Shown here piece after piece: positions 26,918-35,900 of a stretch of DNA of 64,000 bases. Below the pieces are notes generated by a model. The model was not told the DNA's origin and ran no database searches. It saw nothing but the letters and a program-made list of their open reading frames with translations. Within the stretch, counting starts at the first letter, position 1. Each line of letters begins with the position of its first letter. The translations under genes were made by a program, and so were the position numbers. Source of the DNA: Sphingomonas qomolangmaensis (GTDB taxonomy: Bacteria > Pseudomonadota > Alphaproteobacteria > Sphingomonadales > Sphingomonadaceae); NCBI RefSeq assembly GCF_024496245.1, contig NZ_CP101740.1:2941001-3005000 (forward strand), given 5' to 3'.

Positions 26918-29900
26918 CACGCGCGCCGTCCGCGAACTCGGCGGTCATCGCGCGGACGCGAACCGGGCGACGTTCGGCGCGCGGGATCGGCGCCGGTGCC
27001 GCGACCCTCGGGCGCGCCTTGATCGCCTCGGCCAGCTCGGCGACCATGCGCAATTCGAACAGCTCGTGCAGTTGCAGCCCCGCCGCGAAGCGCTCGTTCA
27101 ACCGCGCGAGGATCCGCACCGCGAGCAGCGAATGCCCCCCGAGCTGGAAGAAATCGTCGTGCCGGCCCACGCGCTCGCGGCCGAGCAGTTCGGCCCAGAT
27201 CGCCGCGATCTCGCGCTCGGTAGCGTTTACGGGCGCTACATGCACAGCCCGATCGCGGGCATCGGGGGCACGAAGCGCCGTGCGATCGACCTTGCCGTTG
27301 GGACCGCGCGGGAGATCGGCGAGCACGACATAATCGCTCGGGATCATATAGGCGGGCAACTGGCGTCGCACCGCCGAGCGTATCGGCTCGAGCGCGGTGC
27401 CGTCGCGCACGGTGATATAGGCAACCAACAACGGGGCCCCGCCCCGGTCGTGGATCGCCATCACCGCCTCACGCGCGCCGTGCTCCTCGATCACGCGCTC
27501 GATTTCGCCGAGCTCGACGCGATGGCCGCGCAGCTTGATCTGGTCGTCGCGCCGGCCGAGGAACTCGAGATTGCCGTCGGGCAGATAGCGCATCATGTCG
27601 CCGCTGCGGTACAATCGCGCACCGGGCGCACCGCCGAACCGATCGGGCACGAAGCGCTCGGCGGTGAGCCCGGCGCGCCCGGCATAGCCGGTCGCGACCC
27701 CGCCGCCGCCTATATGCAGTTCGCCCGCCACCCCCGGCGGCACGAGTTCGCCACAGCGGCCGAGCAGGTAGAGCCGGACATTGCCCAGCGGTCGACCCAC
27801 CACGACCGCGCGATAATCGGGTATGCAGGTCCATTCGGACGCCGCGATCGACGCCTCGGTCGGGCCGTAGGAATGGTGGAGTTCGGCGGTAGATTCGGCA
27901 AGGAAACGGTCGATCGTCGCCTGGGGCAGCTTCTCGCCGCCGCAGATCACGTGGCGCAGGTTGCCCGCGCGCGCGCCGCCAGCGTCGAGAAACGCTTCGA
28001 GCATCGCGGGGACGAAATACGCCGTGGTGACCCCGTCGCGCTCGACGAGTTCGACGATTTGCTCGGGATCGGCCTGCGCGTCGCGCGGCGCGATGACCAC
28101 CGCCGCACCCATCGCGAGCGGCCAGAACAGCTCCCACACCGACGGATCGAAATTGAGCGATGTCTTGAACAGGAAGCGATCGTCGGCGCCCAACCGGTAG
28201 CGCTGCTGCATCCAGGCGATGCAATTCGACACCCCGCGGTGCGGCACCATCACGCCCTTGGGTCGGCCCGTCGACCCCGAGGTGTGGAGCACATAAGCGG
28301 GCGCGTCGGGCGGCGTCGGTGGGAAGGGGGCGTCCTGCGCGACCATCGGGCAATCGAGATCGTCGCCGATACCCATCGTCGCCAGCGAAGGCGGAATCCG
28401 ATCCTCCACGTCGGGCGAGACGAGCGCCAGCATCGCATCCGCGTCGTCGAGCATGAAGCCCAGCCGCGCGGCGGGATAATCGGGATCGAGCGGGACATAG
28501 GCGGCGCCGGTCTTGAGCGTGGCGAGCAGCGCTGCAACGAGCGCGGGCGAGCGGTGCATCGCGATGCCGACGCGGTGCCCCGGGCCGACCCCGCGCTGGC
28601 GAAGCGCGTGCGCGATTCGGTTGGCGTGCGCGTCGAGCGCGGCATAGCTGGTGGTCGCGCCGTGGTGGATCAGCGCGGTCGCCTCGGGAGTGGCGGCGGC
28701 CTGTTCCTCGAACAGCTGGTGGAGCGTCTTGTCGGGATAGGCGGCCTTGGTGTCGTTCCAGTCGTGGAGCAGCCGGTGGCGTTCGGCGTCGGACAGGAAG
28801 TCGATCCGCGCGATCGGCATCGCCGGGTCGTCGAGCGCGCGCGACAGCAGCCGGACATAATGATCGGCGAACCGCGCGATCGTCTCGCGGTCGAACAGGT
28901 CGCGATCATATTCGCAATAGCCCTCGATTCCGCCGTCGCCGCCTTCCTCGAGCGCGAGCGTGAGGTCGAACTTGGCGGTGCCGTTGTCGATCGCGACCGG
29001 CTCGAGCCGCGCATCGCCGAGCGCCAGTTCGCCCGCCGGCGCGTTCTGGAGGATGAACATCGCCTGGAACAGCGGTGAGCGGCTGAGATCGCGCTGCGGC
29101 GCGAGCGCCTCGACCAGCTTCTCGAACGGCACGTCCTGATGCGCGAACGCCGACAGCGTGGTCTCGCGCACCTGCGCGAGCAGCGCGGCGAGCCCGGGAT
29201 CGCCGCCGAGATCGCCGCGCAGCACGAGGGTGTTGACGAAGAAGCCGATCAGCCCCTCGGTCTCGCGCTGCGTCCGCCCGGCGATCGGCGATCCGACGAG
29301 CAGCCGCTGCTGCCCGGTGTAGCGCGACAGCAATGCCTGGAACCCCGCGAGCAGCAGCATGTACAAGGTCGCGCCCTCGCCGCGCGCGAAGCCGCGCAGC
29401 CGCTCGGCAAGCGCCGGGTCGATCCGCAGCCGATGCTGCGCGCCGCGCTGGCGCTGGCGCGCGGCGCGCGGGCGATCGAGCGGCAGGTCGAGCATCGTCG
29501 GCACGCCTTCGAGCGCATCGCGCCAATAGGCGATCTGCGCGTCGAGCACCTCGCCCTGCAGCCAGTCGTGCTGCCAGGCGCTGTAATCGGCATATTGCAC
29601 CGCGAGCGGCTCGAGCGCGGGCGTCCGCGCTTCAAGGTGCGCGGCGTAGAGCTCGGACAGCTCGCGCATCAACACGCCTAAGGACCAGCCGTCGGAGACG
29701 ATATGGTGCATGCTGACCGACAGGATGTGCGCGTCGTCACCGAGCCGCAGCACCGCAGCGCGCAGCAGGGGGCCGCGCTCGAGATCGAAGGGCCGCCGCG
29801 CCTCGGCCGCGAGCCACGCCTGCGCCCGCGCCTCGGCATCGGTGCCCGCCAGGTCGATCCGCGCGATCGCGATCGTCGCTTCGGGCGCGATCAGCTGGAG

Positions 29901-32900
29901 CGGCTCGCCCGCCGAGACCCCGAAGCGGGTCCGCAGCGTCTCGTGCCGCGCGACGAGGTTGCTCAGCGATCGCTCGAGCAGGTCGATGTCGAGCGCGCCG
30001 GTGACGCGCATCGCGCCCGCGACATTATAGGTCGCCTCGCCCGGCGCGAGCTGTTCGAGGAACCACAGCCGGTGCTGCGCGAACGACAGCGCCGCGGGAG
30101 CATCGCGATCTGCGCGCGGCTGCAGCGGCGGCACCGTGCTCGCCTCGCCGCGGGCCTGCTCGACCGCGCGCGCGAACGCCGCGACGCTCGGCGCTTCGAA
30201 CAGCGCGCGCAGCGGCAGCTCGACCCCGAGCACCGATCGCAACCGCGCCACCACGCGCGTCGCCAGCAGCGAATGCCCGCCGCGCTCGAAGAAATGATCC
30301 GCCGCGCCGATGCGCGCGATCCCGAGCACCTCGCCCCAGACCTGCGCGACCAGCTCCTCGATCGGCCCCGCGGGCGCGACATAGACGGCACCGCCGCGCC
30401 CGATCGCATCGCCCGGATCGGGCAATGCCCGCCGGTCGAGCTTCCCGTTCGGGGTGAGCGGCAGCGACTCGAGAAAGACATAGCCTGCGGGCAGCATGTA
30501 ATCTGGCAACAACCCCGCCAAATGCCGCCGAAGCGATGCCTCCGACACCCCGCCGCCGGCGCCCACGACATAGGCGACCAGCGCTTCGGGGGTCGCGGTC
30601 ACGACCACCTGCTGCACGTCGGGATGGCTGGCGAGCGCAGCTTCGACCTCGCCCAGGTCGATTCGGACACCGCGTATCTTCACCTGGCGGTCGATGCGGC
30701 CGAGATACTCGATCGCGCCGTCGGGGCGATGCCGTCCGATATCGCGCGTGCGATAGAGCCGTTCGCCCCGACGCGCGGCGAACGGGTCGGGGACGAAACG
30801 TTCGGCGGTACGCGCGGGCTGCGCCAGATAGCCGCCGTTGAGCCCGTCGCCGGCAATGTAGACTTCGCCCGGCAGGCCTGGTGCGACGGGACGCAGCGCG
30901 CGATCGAGAATATAGATTCGCGTATTGTCGATCGGATGGCCGATCGGCACCGATGCTTCGGCGACTACCTCGGTGAGCGCGGTCGAATCGCCCGATGCTT
31001 CGGAGCAGCCATATAGGTTCAGCAGCCGCTTGCCGGGCAAATGTTGCTCGAATGCGGCCACCAGCGAAGGGTCGAGCGCTTCGCCGCTGACCGTCCAGTA
31101 ATCGAGCGCGGGCAGCCGCACGGCGAGATCGGGATCGGCATCGAGCATCGCGCGCAGCAGCGAAGGCACGAGCACGATGCGCGTCACGCGTGCTGCGCCG
31201 AGCGCCTGCACAAAACGCGCGATATCGATCACATCGTCGCGATCGAAGATTACCGAGGGGATGCCCTTGAGCAGCGGGCCGAACAGCTCCCAGATCGAAT
31301 CGACGAAATTGGTCGATGTCTTGAGCGCCGACACCTCGTGCGCGGCGAAGGGGAAACGTCGCCACATCCAGTTGCAGCGATTGATCGCGCCGCGGTGGAG
31401 CCCGATCACCCCGTTGGGGGTTCCCGTCGATCCCGAGGTGAAGACGATATAGGCTGGATCGCCGGGCGAGCCGCGCGGAGGCAGGGTGCTGTCGGGCTGG
31501 TCGGCGACGAGCCGGCCGTCGACATCGATCCATTGCGCTTGGGCATCGAAGCACTGGTACGACCGCGCGTCGGTCAGGATGATCGTGATTGACGCCGATC
31601 GGGTCATATAGCCCAGCCGCGCGGCGGGATAATCGGGATCGAGCGGGACATAGGCGGCGCCGGTCTTGAGCGTGGCGAGCAAGGCGGCCACGAGCGCGGG
31701 CGAGCGGTGCATCGCGATGCCGACGCGGTGCCCCGGGCCGACCCCGCGCTGGCGAAGCACGTGCGCGATCCGGTTGGCGTGCGCGTCGAGCGCGGCATAG
31801 CTGGTGGTCGCGCCGTGATGGATCAGCGCGGTCGCCTCGGGAGTGGCGGCGGCCTGTTCCTCGAACAGCTGGTGGAGCGTCTTGTCGGGATAGGCGGCCT
31901 TGGTGTCGTTCCAGTCGTGGAGCAGCCGCCGGCGTTCGGCGTCGGACAGGAAGTCGATCCGCGCGATCGGCATCGCCGGGTCGTCGAGCGCGCGCGACAG
32001 CAGCCGGACATAATGATCGGCGAACCGCGCGATCGTCTCGCGGTCGAACAGGTCGCGATCATATTCGCAATAGCCCTCGATCCCGCCGTCGCCGCCTTCC
32101 TCCAGCGCGAGCGTGAGGTCGAACTTGGCGGTGCCGTTGTCGATCGCGACCGGCTCGAGCCGCGCATCGCCGAGCGCCAGTTCGCCCGCCGGCGCATTCT
32201 GGAGGATGAACATCGCCTGGAACAGCGGTGAGCGGCTGAGATCGCGCTGCGGCGCGAGCGCCTCGACCAGCTTCTCGAACGGCACGTCCTGATGCGCGAA
32301 CGCCGACAGCGTGGTCTCGCGCACCCGCGCGAGCAGCGCGGCGAGCCCGGGATCGCCGCCGAGATCGCCGCGCAGCACGAGGGTGTTGACGAAGAAGCCG
32401 ATCAGCCCCTCGGTCTCGCGCTGCGTCCGCCCGGCGATCGGCGATCCGACGAGCAGCCGCTGCTGCCCGGTGTAGCGCGACAGCAATGCCTGGAACCCCG
32501 CGAGCAGCAGCATGTACAAGGTCGCGCCCTCGCCGCGCGCGAAGCCGCGCAGCCGCTCGGCAAGCGCCGGGTCGATCCGCAGCCGATGCTGCGCGCCGCG
32601 CTGGCGCTGGCGCGCGGCGCGCGGGCGATCGAGCGGCAGGTCGAGCATCGTCGGCACGCCTTCGAGCGCATCGCGCCAATAGGCGATCTGCGCGTCGAGC
32701 ACCTCGCCCTGCAGCCAGTCATGCTGCCAGGCGCTGTAATCGGCATATTGCACCGCGAGCGGCTCGAGCGCGGGCGTCCGCGCTTCAAGGTGGGCGGCGT
32801 AGAGCTCGGACAGCTCGCGCATCAGCACGCCCAGCGACCAGCCGTCGGAGACGATATGATGCATGCTCACCGACAGGATGTGCGCGTCGTCGCCGAGCCG

Positions 32901-35900
32901 CAGCACCGCGGCGCGCAGCAGGGGGCCGTGCTCGAGATCGAAGGGCCGCCGCGCCTCGGCCGCGAGCCATGCCTGCGCACGCGCCTCGGAATCGGTGCCC
33001 GCCAGGTCGATCCGCGCGATCGCGATCGTCGCGTCGGGCGCGATCAGCTGGAGCGGCTCGCCCGCCGCGACCCCGAAGCGGGTCCGCAGCGTCTCGTGCC
33101 GCGCGACGAGGTCGCTCAGCGATCGCTCGAGCAGGTCGATGTCGAGCGCGCCGGTGACGCGGAACGCGCCCGCGACATTATAGGTCGCCTCGCCCGGCGC
33201 GAGCTGTTCGAGGAACCACAGCCGGTGCTGCGCGAACGACAGCGCCGCGGGAGCATCGCGATCGGCGCGCGGCTGCAGCGGCGGCACGGTGCTCGCGTCG
33301 CCGCGGGCCTGCTCGACCGCGCGCGCGAACGCCGCGACGCTCGGCGCTTCGAACAGCGCGCGCAGCGGCAGCTCGACCCCGAGCACCGATCGCAACCGCG
33401 CCACCACGCGCGTCGCCAGCAGCGAATGCCCGCCGCGCTCGAAGAAGTGATCCGCCGCGCCGATGCGCGCGATCCCGAGCACCTCGCCCCAGACCTGCGC
33501 GACCAGCTCCTCGATCGGCCCCGCGGGCGCGACATAGGCGGCACCACCGCGCCCGATCGCATCGGCCGGATCGGGCAATGCCCTCCGGTCGAGCTTCCCG
33601 TTCGGGGTGAGCGGCAGCGACTCGAGAAAGACATAGCCCGCGGGCAGCATGTAATCGGGCAACAACCCCGCCAAATGCCGCCGAAGCGATGCCTCCGACA
33701 TCGCACCAACGGCCCCCACGACATAGGCGACCAGCCGCTGCTCGCCGTCGGCGCGGTACGCGACCACCGCGGCTGCTGCGACCGCTTCGTGCCGTTCGAT
33801 CGCTGCTTCGACCTCGCCGAGCTCGATTCGGAAGCCGCGTATCTTTACCTGATCGTCGTCGCGCCCGAGGAACAGAAGCTCGCCATCGGGCAGTATCCTT
33901 GCGCGATCCCCGGTGCGATACATGCGCGCGCCGGGGATGGGCGCAAAAGGATCGGGGAGGAACGCAGCGGCGGTGCGCGCGGGATCGCGCCAGTAGCCGC
34001 GGCCTACCCCGGTCCCGCCGACATGCAGGTCGCCCACCGCGCCGATCGGCGCCAGCCTGCCGCCGCGATCGAGGATGTGGAGCTGGGTGTTGATGATCGG
34101 CCGCCCGATCGGTGCCTGCGCACCCGTGAGTGCCGCGGGGTCACGCAACACGCCGTGCGTCACGTCGTCCGAACATTCGGTCGGGCCATAGGCGTTGATC
34201 ACCGGCACCGCGTGGCGATCGAGCCAGCGACGGACCAGCTCGGCGGGAAGCGCTTCGCCGGTCAGCAGCAGCCAGCGCAACGCGCCGGTAGCATAGGCAT
34301 CGGCGCGGTTGTGCGCGAGCAGGTCGCACGCCGCGCGCAGCAGCGACGGGACGATCTCTAGCACCGTGACCCCCGAGGCGGCGGCGTGCGCGAACAAGGC
34401 TTCGGGTTGCGCAGCGATCTCGGTATCGATGACTTCGACGCTGCCGCCGACCGCGAGCGCGGCCAAGGTCTGCCACACCGAAATGTCGAAACATTGCGAG
34501 GCGGTCTGCGCGACGACGTCGGCTTCGCCGAGCGCCATCGCTTCGATCTTGGCGTAGAGATGGTTGATCATGCCGCGATGCTCGACCGCGGCGCCCTTGG
34601 GCGTGCCCGTCGAGCCCGAGGTGTAGATGACATAGGCGATGTTGCGCGGCGAAACCGGGGCCGGGGCAGCCGGGCGCCCGCCCGACATGATCAGGTCTTC
34701 GATCGCGAGCACTGCGGTATCGGCGCCGGCGATTTCCCGCGCCTCGCTCAGCAGCGCGCGGGTCGTCAGCAGCAATCGCGCCCCCGACTGCTCGGCGATC
34801 TGCCGCTGGCGCTCGGTCGGATAGTGCGGATCGATCGGCACATAGGCGGCGCCGGCCTTAAAGGTGCCGAGCATCGCTGCCGCCAGCATGCACCCCCGCG
34901 GCGCGAGAAGCGCGACCAGCGTTTCGGGGCCAGCTCCGTGCGTTGCCAGCCCGCACGCCACCCCGTCCCCGCCGGCGTCGAGCCGCGCATAGGTCCAGTC
35001 GGCCACGCCATCGCGGATCGCGCGCCGATCGGGGGTGCGACGTGCCTGCGCCTCGAACAGCGCGGCAAAGCCCTGCTCGTCGGGAAAGGGTGCGCACGTC
35101 GCATTCGTTTCGGCGAGGAAAATGCGGTCGGTCGGCGTGAGCGGATCGAGCTCGATTTCGGCCGGCGCGTGAGCGGCGGCAAGCGCCGCGACGATATGCT
35201 CGAAGCTCGCGGCAAAGCGGCGCGCGGTCGCTTCGTCGAAGCGCGCGGCGTTATATTCGAACCCGCCGGCTATCCCGTGCGGCATCTCGACCATCGCGAG
35301 CGACAGGTCGAACTTGGCGGTACCGTCGATCGCGCCATCGGGGCTCCAGGCGCTCGGGATCCATTGCGCGCCCGCAGCGTCGATCGCGCGCGGCACCCCG
35401 CTTTCGAAGACGAACGCCGCCTGGAACGCGGGGTGGTCGCCGCCGCTGGCATGCGCCAGCCGCGCGGCCTCGGCGAAGGGAAAGGCGGCATGGCGCAGCG
35501 TTTCGCGCCGCATCGCCTCCATGCGCGCCAGCTGCGGCCCGAACGCCCGCGCGCCCGACAGGTCGCAGCGAAGTACGACGGTGTTGGCGAAGAAACCCAG
35601 CAGGTCGTGGAATTGCGGTCGCCGGTTGGCGACCACGCCGCCGATCGCAAACCGGTCGCGCCCGCCATAGTCCCGCAGCAGCAGCGCGTACGCGGTCAGC
35701 AGGACGGTGAACAACGTCGTGTCGGCATCGCGCGCGATTTGCGACAGCCGGCGCACCGCCGCAGGTGGAATCGTGAAGTCGATCCGACCGCCGCGGTAGC
35801 GATCGGCGATCGGCGCTACCGCCCCCGGCAACGCCAGCTGGTCGAGGTCGCGCAGCTGGCGTTCCCAGAACGCGCGATCTTCGACCGAGTCCGCAGACGC

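Noticed and set aside
29000..33000. Many plus-strand frames opposite the large NRPS, up to about 690 residues
   Set aside because: They are open because of the high GC content, show Arg/Gln/Asp-rich composition without domains, and mirror the NRPS repeats.
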